Both the position numbers and the translations under genes were made by a program. A stretch of DNA of 64,000 bases from Ifrita kowaldi (lineage: Eukaryota > Chordata > Aves > Passeriformes > Cinclosomatidae): the NCBI GenBank assembly GCA_013398055.1, contig VZRS01009615.1:124001-188000 (forward strand), written 5' to 3'. The notes beneath the pieces are model-generated. The model was not told where the DNA came from. It worked only from the letters and a program-made list of their open reading frames with translations, and did no database searches. Positions within the stretch are counted from its first letter, which is position 1; each line of letters opens with the position of its first letter. Of the stretch, positions 22,710-34,560 are shown piece after piece.

Positions 22710-25700
22710 AATGGTAAAAATTGAATCACTGATTAAAGCTATCTCCTTATGCATATTTTTATTTCAGAAGTTCAGATCATAGCCTTAATCACACTTTTCC
22801 CTGGTCAATGAATAAATTATCCTGTTAGGTTTTAACTCTGAACTGAAAAACCTATGCTCTGTTTATAGGCCACTTTGCTGACTTTGAAGATACTGCACGG
22901 GAAACTGTGTTAGGGCTTTGACTTTAGGATTTTGATCTTTGAAAATTCAGTTGAATTAACCATTTTTATTTTATAAAAACTCCATTCACTATGAAGAGCA
23001 ATATTTATTTCTCTTATTCTAGCCTCTAGGATTGCAGTAACAACTGTAAATGATTGCAAAACAGTTTTGCTTTACAAGTGGAAAGTGGTCACAGTTTCCA
23101 GCCCTGTCATTATAAATTCCTTTTCAGAGAAGTGGGTAGTGTAAACAATATTTTTGATTCATAAACTGAAATTGTTTTAAATACACAAGACCATATCTGT
23201 GTTTAGCCTTCTTGTTTGAGCTATCAATCTTCCAATTTCTTGGTACTGGCTCAAGAGAATAACATCATATTTAATGTGTCTGCAGGGAGATAGACTGACC
23301 TTCTCAATTACCTTCTAGATCCTGTTTAAGCACTTCTCTACAGTCAGACTGATGCCTTTATCCAGGTTTTTGACACATTTTTGTGTTGTTTCTTTCTTTC
23401 CCTGACAATAAAGTGCCACTGAAATTCAACTCAAACTTCTGTTCAAGAGGTCATTTTTTTGCAAAATGATAGAAAAGTTAAAGAAACTGCACAGTACTGA
23501 TCAGGAGATTTATAAACTAATTTCTTATGCTGCAGAATTGGTTTGAAATTATCCATATGCCCACCCTTCAGTCAACAGATCATGCTGCTGATGAATGCTC
23601 TCTTGGAAGCCAGGACATTGCAGTTCTTCAGAATCATCCCAGAACACATTTTCTCCTCAGTCCATTTGCTTTAACAGAAAATGTTCCACATATGTTTCCA
23701 CCATCTTTTCCGCCTTGCATTCCCTGCAGGCTTTTTCATGAGCTGGTCTGAGGCATTTGCCTTGTGTTCTCCGAGGCTGTGCTTCCACCCAGGTCAGGAA
23801 ATCTTAGGGAATTGAGTTTTGGTAGTGGTTCCTCTGCTCCACAGGAACCGCTTTGTTCCTCGCACCATGTATGTGTTCCTTTCTTTAATTGACTTCTGTA
23901 TTCGCAACTCAGATTGTTGTGTTTCTGACTAGAGAGGCATAACTACATGCTATTTTTCCTAAGCATGTAATTTTTCATATTTAAAATGCCACCTCTTAAA
24001 TGTTTACTTCTGTAATCTGCTTTCTACTGTGAGGATGCTGCTTTATCAGCCGTGTAAATGTTGCCATGCTTATTCTTCACTTTCATAAACAAACTTAGGA
24101 AGCTTTTTCATTTCAGCTTCTCAAATGTTTGTCAAAGAGTCATTGTTGTCCCTATTAGCAGAGAACCCACATGACCACTATTTCCTACCTTCATTCTTCA
24201 CTGTGTAATGAATGGACTGACCTCAGTGTTGATAATGCCCCTTGTTGAGCGGGGTATGGGAGCTGCAAGAACACCCCTACAACTCCAGGCTTTTCTATCA
24301 GCTGATCAAAACACTAAGTCTTGTGAAAGGCTGAACTTCAGCTTTGCCTTTTCCATTCTTTAAGCTTGTTCAAAATAATAGTGAAGAAAATAGCAGAAGG
24401 AATTTATTTCAGCTAGCACTAAACAGAGGACTCCATTAGAATGTCAAAAAGACCATTTTCTTTCATAGAACCTATGGCTGGTCATCCTATGGTCAGTTTA
24501 AAGAAGCAGGAAATACATTCCTCATTGTTGTAGCAACATGAGCAGAGATCTACGTGTAATTGAAACCCCATGCAAGTACTGGAGAAGGAAAATGAGTTCC
24601 CTTTTGAAATGCTCTTGTCCCCTTATTTTAGACACAGACAGAAGGATTGGAGGCACCCGTTTAATCTGAACATTTCTAGAAATGTAAAGTGTTAAAATTA
24701 GCTCAACAAATGCATCGTGACACTATTTCTTGGCTGCAATGTGGTGGAGGTGACCAACATGCCAGGAAAGGCTTATTTCATAATTTAAGTGACAAGAGTA
24801 GCTAAGGAGCAGAAGGGTGTGGGGAGCTAAAGTGATGCAGGAGATTATCTATTAAAATGTTATCAGAGAGCACTTGTATCAGATGGTGTGAGAGCACGTT
24901 TTTATTGAAGAAGCAGCAGGCACAGCCTGAGGAGAGCAGACAGCTGGGGATGTAAAACCTGGTACTAGGCATGAACTGAACCCCCACCCACCACATAGGG
25001 GAGGAGACTTTGTACAGATCACTGAGATAACTCACAGGGGTGGGATTGCTTCTTTCTTTTCTTCTTTTCATGAAATGCAAGGAAACTTCACATTCTGAAA
25101 CTGTAAATTTTGAGGGTTTCATTAAGACAATGTACTTGTAGAGCTTTTTAATGAGGAAACAAATCATAATTATTTGACAACCAAGCTCTAAACAGAAGAC
25201 TGTGTTCTTTTAAATGTCTTGTGAATTGAGTAAAAAGGCTGTATGTTGGAACACAAGTTAAAAAAAAAAAAGATTTCTAGAGCAAAAGGTCTGAACTACT
25301 AGATTCTAGTTAATTCCAGAAAACTTAAATGGCAAATTCATAAAACTTTTAACAATAAACTGTCCTGATATGTTTAAGTTCATTACCTAAAAAATAATTT
25401 AAATATTACATTTTTTGTAATTGATAAAAATTTAATATGCATAGTGCTTTCTGTATGTCTCCACAGTAAAATACCTCCCCTGAAACTGGAGGAAGTTCAG
25501 ACATTTAACTTGCCCAGGCAGTCAGTTTCTTCAGACTGAGTTCTTTTGCCACCTGCTGAAGGCTGGAGATCGGTTTTCCATGGTGTGACCTGATATGTAG
25601 GCTATCACAGCAAAAAGTACATGTCAAAAGAGAGAATTGTGAAAGATGTCATGTACTTAAAAGGTGGATATTTTTCTAAGGGAACCCCATTTTTTTATGG

Positions 25701-28700
25701 ATTATGTTTATTTTTACCTTGCGGTTTTATCTAAAGTTCCAAGATAGCGGGGAGAACGCTGGTGTATTAGATGCAAGCAAACAGTGAAGTTGGCCCTCTC
25801 CTATAAATTCTAGTGATTTTTATGGGGCAGAAATACACAGGCTATACAAGCCCTTGAATACTCTGACAACGTATGATTGGTGGCTCTTGTACTACAAAAT
25901 TCAAATGAGTGCGATACTGTGTTTCTTAAGTAGAGTTATTCTCTGCATAAATATCAAATAAATAAAAACCACACACCATAACAAAGAAACATCAAAGAAA
26001 AAAACCTGAAAAAAGAAGAACTAAGAATGTAATATTACTTAAGGCAGTTGACTATCATATTCTTGCTTGTTTGCATTTGCCTTGTCACTACACAGGCCCA
26101 CACTACTGAGCTGCCACATCCAACATGGTCAGGTTTGTGTCTTCTGTTAGCCAGTTAGTGTTGCTTTCTCCTTCCTGCATCCTGGTCTGTCTGGGCCTAA
26201 AGGGCTCAATTAGAAATGGAAAAGAGTTTTTCTATATCCTGACTGATTAGAAGAGCACAACGATGAGACCTTTAGAATTACTGGGTCAGGCAGTAACAGA
26301 ATCATGGCAAATACCACAGTGTCTGGCAGGGAGGGAACTGCTTGTAGTGCTGGGAAAACACACGGTAGCAGGCACTATAGAGCAGTGGGATTGTGTGCAG
26401 GCAGGCTGAAATGTAGGGAAAATCTGTTTTGTGATCCAAGATTGCATGGTGTTAGATGCTCAGCCCAAGGGCTATCAAAAGCACAATGATGCCTTCTGCT
26501 CAGCACATCCAGTTCTCCCCAGTTAACCCCTTGGGGGTGCAGAAATTCTTTGTATTTTCCATGGTAACCTGTATCACAAGACTGATGTTATAGAGTCTTT
26601 GTTCCTGGAGCAATATGCTATGAAAGGCTTTTCTCCTTTCTTACCACGTGTGACACCCTTGCCAAGAGTGATGGGTCTTCTAAAATCCAGTAGTGTAAGT
26701 TAGAATATAATGCTAAAAACTGCCTGTTTCATTGAAAACACTCTTCTAGCTGAGGCTCAGAGACAGCAATGAGCATTTCTTGAAAGGAAATCATGATTTT
26801 TCTAAGTAATGCAGAAATACTAGTATCAATAGTCAATGGCATTCAATTATGTGAAAATTTTCCCCTGTACTACTATTCTACCTCCAAGGTTATTTTTTTT
26901 ATTTTTTATTTGATATAGATTTCCTTCCTCTCCTGTCAGTGTGTTTCCCAGGAATGACTCTCATGATTGGACTGCAGGGGAGCAGGAATATTGTAGCAAC
27001 ACTTAAAGAGAAAAGATATATTTGGAAGCATATGACTTCAGGCATTGTTTGAACTCAGCTTGTGCCACCCCAAAATTACACATTTCAGCTTTATAAAGCA
27101 AGACACACTAAACAACAGTTGAAGCTCAACAAAGCATTTACAATTCAAATTTTGTGCCTGCCTAGCTTGCCTGTCACTGAAAGTTAGGCTTAAATTCACA
27201 AAGGGTGTTATTCAGAAGCAAAATAAAATGCTGTTTCTATAAAAAAAAAAATTAAAATGCAGTGCATATTCAGATAAGCAACTGTTGTGCATTATCTGGA
27301 ACCAAAAGTGATGGTAGTAGTGAGTGCAGTGACCTGTGCTGCAAATAAAATCAGTTAGAATTGTCAGAGATCAGCTCAGCACAAAAGGCATTATGTTTTA
27401 TCTCTATTCCCCTGTCCCTGGACTAGCCCCAGCTGTGCCGAGGTGGTGCCTCTAAGGATCATCATCGCAACTTTTTACCACACTTCAAGGAAATGGCTTC
27501 CACTACAAACATCTTTCAAACTACTTTGCACTTCTTCAGAAGCATAAGCTGTCAGCAGCACAGTGAAAATCCAGCCCCTTTTTGAAAGAAGCCTGCAGTG
27601 AACTGCCGAGTTTCCAAAACCCTGTTGTTCCCAGTAATAGCTGCTCTATATGTTACTTGTGATGGGAACAGATGTTTGGGGTTTTTAAACCCTTGGAGAG
27701 CTTAAAAACTGTAGGGTGGCAGCACACCAAGGAAGTATCAGTCTGGTGAAACTCTAATTCATGGCTTGGATGCACTGGTACTACAGGATAAACATTCTTA
27801 GAGTGAAAGTTATGGTTATTAATCACCACTATCCATTAATTTATTGTCACAATGTAGTTTGGCAGCACTGATATTCTGCTGTAATCCAAAACATGAGGCA
27901 AGATCTAATTACCAGTTTGATCTCTTGAAACTCAGCTCTTTTATGTATTTCTCTCCTTCTGCTAGCAAATGTGCACCAAGAACATTTGTCCTGATGTTAT
28001 CTCTGATGGTTATATTATTGACTTACTTATTGAATATTAGTAAATATTCTATATTCTGCATTTTTTATGCCCTCATTTATTTAAAATCTCTAATTGATTC
28101 ATCTTTGTTAGCAACAGCAAAAAATTGCAACTAGTTTGTTTGCACACTGCATCTCGTTATTCCTGTTATCCTACTATCCTGCATCACTGGCTTTTTTCCC
28201 CATCAGTCTAGCCAGTTTTACCTCTCACCCTGAAGAAGGTATCTTCACTTGATTCAGTAAATTGCTCTAGACATGTTTGAGTCTTTGGCCTAGATTTCCC
28301 CTGATCGTAATAGAAGCTCAGACAACTTGCTCACATGTTTCATGCTAAAGTCATCACAAGGTGTGAGCCCATTAAATAGTGTATATAGGCTCCATTCGGC
28401 CAGTTCAGATTTAAATATGAAAAGAGTAAAATGAAGTGATGTGTTATCTCTGAGGGTGGGAGCAAAGATGAATTTGATTAGTTAAAAGCCTATTAAAATG
28501 TTGAACTGCAGAAAGCTCTGTGAAAATGTTCTTTAAAGAAAAAACGGAACCTAGCAACAGTTTCAGCAAATTTTGCAAATGTCTTCTCACTACTTAAACT
28601 AAACTAAAACTGTCTCGAGATGAAATTCTCCTCTGGTTGATGAAGATAAACCTACATTTTCCCTAGCATCATCATTCATTTCATACTATGCACATGTGAA

Positions 28701-31700
28701 AAATCTTGGGTACAGGTCCAAACTTCATTTATTGCTCTCAGTAGTTCCACTGATTGCCAGTTTTCCTATCATGTAGCTACTTAACTTGGAAAAATGTGAA
28801 ATGCATTCATAAGCCCTGGGTTTTCTAAAATGTCTTCAATGATTAGACACAAGTAGGGACTGGGAAGGAACAACAAGGCTAGATCAGGACTACAGTAAGT
28901 TTTTTCAAGCCAAATATGCTAGGAAAAGCCCCAGCCCTTTAGCATCTTTGTGCCTTTCTTTGGTGCAAATGCTAATTGGTTCTTAAGAGAACTAGAAATC
29001 TGAGGCACAGCCTGTGTCCAGGGTGTGCATCCTACTGTGTGTCTCTTTACAGTAAAAAGGGCAAGAGGTGTCAGAAAAGTGAGTCAAACCATTTCAATGA
29101 GATGAAGTTATGTGGTGGAGTCTGTAACCACAGTGATGAAACCACTCAGGTCCATCATGGTCCAGGGGGACTGGACCAGTAGTGGTTAATACCCAGAAAG
29201 CCACTTCAACCTCCCAAGTTCAGGGGGAAAAACAGTTTATGAAGAATAGAGAATTTTTCACAAAAGAATTTTTACTGATATTCAACCGATTGAAATATGC
29301 TTAATATGGAGTGCGTAGGTGCCTCATCTGAAATCCAACACAAGAGGCATGATTTTGGCACAAGCAAAGCAGCAACAGATGCTTCTGACAACCAAGTTGT
29401 GTAACAGGTTTCTCTTTTTGCAACCTAGGTCAGCAGTTTTTCACAGAAAGTTTAACTGAAATGTTAAGGCATCTGATACTAATCAGAGGGATAAGAAAAA
29501 AAAATGGAGGTGTGATACATACAATTGGGGTATGATCCTGTTTTCCTTACACTGATATTTCCACTGGATTCTGCATTTGTTAAAGTTGCACATAACCATA
29601 ACCTCAGCTAGGTGAGCTTTTGTATGACCACAAGAATTTTGTGTTTATCTCAATTGTATGATAAAAAACAGGACGTGCAGCTGGTTGAGAACTTTGTAGA
29701 CTGGCAGAAGGAAAGGGTGTGGGGATTACTTGAACAGAAGAGGCATTTGGTACACATTGTAAACCCCACTACATGCACTTTGCTGAACTGAACTGTTTGA
29801 TTCAGGCGTTTAGGCACTGGCTAATAAGAGTGTTTTGATAAGGCATCTGTGAGGTTGCACTGTTTTGACACCAGGGCTATTTAGAAGCTATTTTTTAGGT
29901 CACTGTGACATTAATGGCACTGTAAACATGATACTACTAAGCATAGAAATGAACTGCTTTTAGTCAGTGAAATTTCTTATGGATTCACCACAGTATATGT
30001 GAGGTGATATGTGGATTTGATGATCTGAGTTATAAAACGTGTGTTTGAGGAATAGCCATAGATGTCCCTAAAAAAATAACTTTGTTGTTTGTGATTAATT
30101 TTGCCCTGACAAGTCAAGAAAGTTGTTACCAAGAAATAGATAACAAAGTGCTGCCAAGTTTTTCCTTTGAAAGATACTTCTTTTGAGTGGCTGCAATAGG
30201 GTACTTAGAAAATAATTTTGCCTCTTAACTTCTTCTGAAGTAAACCTTGGCTTACTGTAAAAATTTTAATATCTCTTATCACACTTGAACCTAACAATAT
30301 TAATTGAATCTTATGTAATCTAACACAGCAGCTTGCCCTGTCATGAGAAAAATGTCAGTCAGAAATCACAGCTAATCATTACAAAAAATTATGGGGGAAA
30401 TAAGTCTTGCTCGTTTACTGTTCACAGAAGTGGGTGGTCTGTAGAATGCTTCCCAGTCTAGGAAAATAAAATTACATACAGTATCAATATTTATATGTTA
30501 TTAAATCAGCAACAGCAGATGTAGTCTGAATAGCTATGTGGTGTAGTTTCATATGAAGTACCTTCAGTAATATGCTACTGAAAATGAGACTAAAGAGTTT
30601 ATAATATGCAATTTCTGTAATTTATTGCAGTTTGAACATTACACTGCACTTACTGCAACAGACTTTACAGCTGTAAACTACTGTAATGTGTGTCATCTGC
30701 ACATCAGTAATAACCATTATCAATTAGCTACAAACAATTATTTCCAACATCACTTACAAAAAGCAATTTCAAGTTGTCACTTTAAAAAGCTTCAGTAAAG
30801 ACCAGGAGTTTTTCTTCAGGAAAATCTACATTTATTTTCAGGTACAGTCTGACCTATGAATGAAGCATATTTAAACTATAGCCACAAGCATTGACACAAA
30901 TAGCTTTTTCCATTCTTAATGCAAATATAGTTTCATAGATTGAAGCTACCATGCATTTTTGATTGTTCTTAAGAGAAAACGTTATTCAAACATATTTGTT
31001 GCTTAATTTCTGGTACTCACTCTGCCCCGCACCGTTTTCACCATCACTCTAAATAGTAAGTCCAGCCTAATTCTTGGGTGAGACAGACCACATAGCAGGG
31101 CAAAACTTGTGAGAAGGGAAGTCTTTCTCTTCCATTAATTAACATCTTTTATCACTAATAATGAGACTGTACACATACTAAAAAAAGAAAAATAATCACC
31201 TGTCCATAATAATTTTGTGTGTGGCCTCGACTGCCAGCAGAGTGCCTGCCCACGAGCTGGAAGATACATGTGGGCAGGGACAGTTCACTCTCTGGGGGAT
31301 GGAGCCAGCTGAAGCTCGTGCAACAGAAACAGAAGGGTGGCAGGCAGTGAGGGAGTCACACTTCAGGGCAGTATCTCCCCAGGATGGGTTTTAGTGTGGA
31401 GAGGGTGAGATGAGATGTCTCTTAGAGCTTGAAGACATTATTTCAAGGGTCTTTTTTTTGAAGGAGTTAGATTCTGACATTCTTACATGTTTCTGGCTTG
31501 TGTAAGAAGAAAGAAATGTATTGAGGAAAATACTCTCACAAATTGATTGTATCTTTAACATCTGAATCCATGTACAGTTCATATATGATCGTGTAGAAAG
31601 TAATTGACGGGAATCAAAACAAAAAACCACGTATCTTGTATCTCTCTTAAGGAAACACCAGGTTTATTTCAGGGTTGCTCTCCAGAGGAGGCACTAAGCA

Positions 31701-32015
31701 AGCTGAGTGACAGTTATTAAATGCTAAGAAAAAAGGATAATCAGTGGGAGAAAGGAAGTATATGGCATCTCAAAGTTCTTATCTGTATCTTTTTTGCCTT
31801 CAAGAAAACATCTAAGGATAGTTGCATGCAAAAAAACCCACAACCAAACATCTTAAGTTTAATGCTTCTTAAGGAGACATGTTGTCATAGTGAAGCAGGA
31901 CTAGAAATTATCTCAAGAGACCATTACTCTGTGTCTTTGCCCCAAGACAGGGTCAACATTGTCACTGTCATATCTGACAGAAGCTTGCAGTCATTTTACT
32001 GAGAGAGATGTCATA
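22710..32015. other. Intergenic sequence, no supported gene
   Basis: AT-rich, about 9.3 kb without any frame I can tie to a family. Short homopolymers occur (for example A-runs at 25260 and 27241). A cluster of inverted repeats lies at 30625-30689. Nothing else supported. Confidence 0.5.
30625..30689. repeat. Cluster of short inverted repeats around a 14-bp palindrome
   Basis: TTTACAGCTGTAAA at 30664-30677 is a perfect palindrome with a CAGCTG E-box core. ACATTACA (30636-30643) and TGTAATGT (30682-30689) form inverted arms around it, and TTGCAGT (30625-30631) pairs with ACTGCAA (30652-30658). It could be a conserved regulatory element or coincidence in AT-rich DNA. Confidence 0.35.
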
Positions 32016-32017
32016 AT

Positions 32018-32160
32018 TTACCTAGGCAACCTACTCAAGTGCTTAATTATCATTATTCTTAGAAAGTTTTTCCAAATTCTTGCCTTTGTCTTTCTTAGAG
32101 TTAAACCCATTACCTCTTGTCCTGCCAGTGTAGCCCACGTAGAACAGATTGTAGTCACAT
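32018..32160 (-). repeat. CR1 LINE 3' fragment, degraded
   Basis: On the + strand 'acctaggcaacctactcaagtgcttaatta', 'agaaagtttttccaaattcttgcc' and 'gttaaacccattacctcttgtcctgcc' follow the order of reverse-complement CR1 3' UTR landmarks (gcaacctgttccagtgc / agaatttcttcc / aaaccattaccccttgtcctatc). Confidence 0.7.
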
Positions 32161-32164
32161 CCAA

Positions 32165-33217
32165 GTGTGACATTCCTGAAAAGAGCAGGATAGCAAAAGT
32201 ATATTTTCCCATAAGAATTAATGACGGGGACTTAAGAACTACACATGGTTTAAAAATCACAGGGAGCAGGTTCACTGGGAGGAGAGTGTCTTTCCTGCTG
32301 CTGTCCTTTCAGCACGGATCACTGTTCTGAAAAATATCAGCTGTGCAATCCGTGAGACTGAATGCCCAAGAAAACTCTTATGGTGTACACATTCTTCATG
32401 TCTCTTTCTGGACAGCTGCATCTTCATCATCTTCCTGAGATAAATCAAAGCCAATCCATCATAGGTGAGGGACAGAAAAAATGGGGCAAGGATGGTGGTT
32501 AATGAAGCACAGTGTATTAAATGGTCAGATGCAGAACTTTTAAGTAGTGGACAGAGACGAAGAGGACAGTGAGATGCCACTGTATTCCCTTAATGTCTGC
32601 TGAACCCTTTTACGCACGTAGAAATTATCATAAAGTTTTCCCAGTATTCTCTCTTCTGCAAGCCATCCAACACCTGCTTGCTCTGCGTCTTGTTGCTCTT
32701 CATATCTATAAGTAGTGAAATAGGTTGACAGAGGTGACCTGGTATCTTTTTTTTTGTGGATTGTATTATGTTTCTACTTTCTGGAGGGACTGGCTGCCTG
32801 AATTATGAGTTGTTTTTACTTTGATACAATTATCTCACTATTCTTAATGCATACCTCAAGTTTGACTGCAGGATGGGGGTGAACAAATACATGGGAGATG
32901 TCCCGTGACTGTGAGAATAATGGGTGAATGTGGCTGTGGGAAGAGGTAATGTGTGGCTGCTATGTGCCTTTGGAACGGACTTCATATGCCTATCACCCCT
33001 CTGTGGTAAGAGAAGTGTTTTCCCATCCCTCTGGCCTGGGACTTTTGTTGCTGGAGGACAGATGTAGCTTGCATGGAGACAGGGAGAACTCTCCCTGTGT
33101 GGTGGCTGTGTGTGTGAGAAGCATTTAATCACTTATCCCTCTGAAACGAGGCAATGGGTCTCTCACACTGACCAAGTCCTGTACAGGGGCAACCGTTTCC
33201 AGGGATAGCTTTGCCTT
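32165..33217. other. 3' flank of the dopamine receptor gene; 3' UTR probably within
   Basis: No coding frame recognised. The receptor's 3' UTR should extend into this stretch on the minus strand, but I did not identify a convincing poly(A) signal. Confidence 0.4.
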
Positions 33218-34142
33218 TCAATCCAATTGCAAAATAGCTGGCACCTGACAACTGTTGGGGCTGCTGCCAGGCACAGTCTGTGTCTGAGAAGTCATGACCC
33301 TCTTCTCCATAGGCATCTCCTCAGTGCTGTCCTCTCCCTGGAGGCTTATGGCATGGGGCATGGGCTGCACCCAGGCAGTGATGGCAGCGGGAGGTACTGA
33401 TGATGGCACAGCTCCTTCCTTCTGCCAGGTGGTGTCCTGGTGATAGGAAACCAGCTCATTGCTGAAGTTGACCCTCTCCACAGGGGATCTGGGTGTGCCA
33501 CAGCAGAAGCACCAGCAGCCCAAGAGGTTGCTGAAAGCCCTCCTGAAGTCTGCATTGAAAGCATAGATCACTGGATTCACTGAAGAGTTGGCCCAGCCAA
33601 ACCACACAAAGACGTTGAAGGTGGTTTGGCCAACACACGGTGACTGTCCTTCAGGGTCTTCCTCGAGGTTGGGCTGGCAGAAAGGCAGCAGACAATTGAG
33701 CAGGAAGAAGGGCAGCCAGCAGCAAACAAAGACTCCCATTATGATAGAGAGGGTCTGCAGCACCTTGGTCTCCTTGTGCAAGGACCTCCTCAAAGAGGAG
33801 GTGGGCTCCTTGCCATGAGCTGGCCACTGCCCCCCTGCTCTCTCAAGGGTACAGATACGGCGGATCTGGGCCTGGGCAATTCTGTAGATCCTGGTATAGG
33901 TGATAATCATTACGGCCACGGGGATGTAGAAGCTGATAAGGGAGGAGGTGATGGCGTAAGTGCGGTTCAATCTGACATCACAGCGGGGTGTCCCAGACAG
34001 CCAGGAGCCTAGATCTCTACTGTCCGTGGCTTTATGCCAGTGTAGGTGCACTGGGATGAAGGAGATGAGGATGGAGAGAGCCCATGCCACGGCTATCATG
34101 GCACAAGCAAGGTGCCGCGTCATCCTGCGCTCATAGCGAAAG
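33218..34142 (-). CDS. DRD1C: D1-class dopamine receptor (D1C/D1D type), 5'-truncated by gap
   Basis: Gs-coupled class A GPCR for dopamine at the neuronal plasma membrane. About 307 residues are readable without introns. They begin FRYERRMTRHLAC (ICL2), then TM4 (MIAVAWALSILISFIPVHL), ECL2 with the disulfide Cys and an NRT glycosylation sequon, TM5 with the catechol-binding serines (AITSSLISFYIP), ICL3 (RIAQAQIRRICTLERA ... KETKVLQTL), TM6 CCWLPFFLLNC, TM7 WFGWANSSVNPVIYAFNADF (NPxxY type) and a palmitoylation-type LLGCWCFCCG. The long C-tail includes FSNELVSYHQD and stops with TGA at 33218. It resembles DRD1 and DRD5 closely but differs from both in ICL2, ECL2 and tail, so I assign it to the third D1 paralogue, called D1C or, in chicken, D1D. 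TM1-TM3 fall in the N gap. Confidence 0.86.
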
Positions 34143-34271
34143 NNNNNNNNNNNNNNNNNNNNNNNNNNNNNNNNNNNNNNNNNNNNNNNNNNNNNNNNNN
34201 NNNNNNNNNNNNNNNNNNNNNNNNNNNNNNNNNNNNNNNNNNNNNNNNNNNNNNNNNNNNNNNNNNNNNNN
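34143..34271. other. Assembly gap (129 N) inside the dopamine receptor gene
   Basis: The gap begins immediately before the FRYERR segment. The missing receptor part (N-terminus to the DRY region) should need about 130 codons, roughly 390 bases, so the written gap length is too short unless part of the gene is deleted. Confidence 0.9.
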
Positions 34272-34560
34272 CGCGTTCCGCCCGCAGCTCCGCCGGGACG
34301 GAGCAGCCGCGGCTCCGGGCGGTGCCGTGTGCCCGCGGCAGCGGCCCCCGCGCAGCCGGACCGAGCCGGGGCCGACCGGGAAGGGATCGAGCGCCCTTCC
34401 CAAGCGCGCGGAGGGAGCTTTCCCCACAGCACCGCCCTGGGAAGAGCCCTTTCCCAGCCCTCAGCCTGTACTTGTCGAAGTGTCACGGGCGAGGCAGGAC
34501 CTGGCGCTTGCCAAGTGTCTCCTTTTGGAGACGGCGATCGCATCTCAGCTGTGTTAGCGA
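34272..34560. other. GC-rich 5' flank of the dopamine receptor
   Basis: GC/CpG-rich sequence on the upstream side of the gap. No receptor N-terminus or TM1-like hydrophobic segment is visible on the minus strand, so this is probably 5' UTR or promoter. Open frames here exist in several phases and reflect base composition. Confidence 0.5.

Noticed and set aside
19700..33200. Search by eye for BTAF1 exons expected after FGFBP3
   Set aside because: No stretch resembling the known BTAF1 N-terminal exons was recognised; short exons could be missed without alignment.
34272..34543. Joining the frame across the N gap to make the dopamine receptor N-terminus
   Set aside because: The sequence upstream of the gap lacks TM1 and any D1-receptor feature, and the gap length is not reliable. 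The open frame through N is an artefact of translating N.
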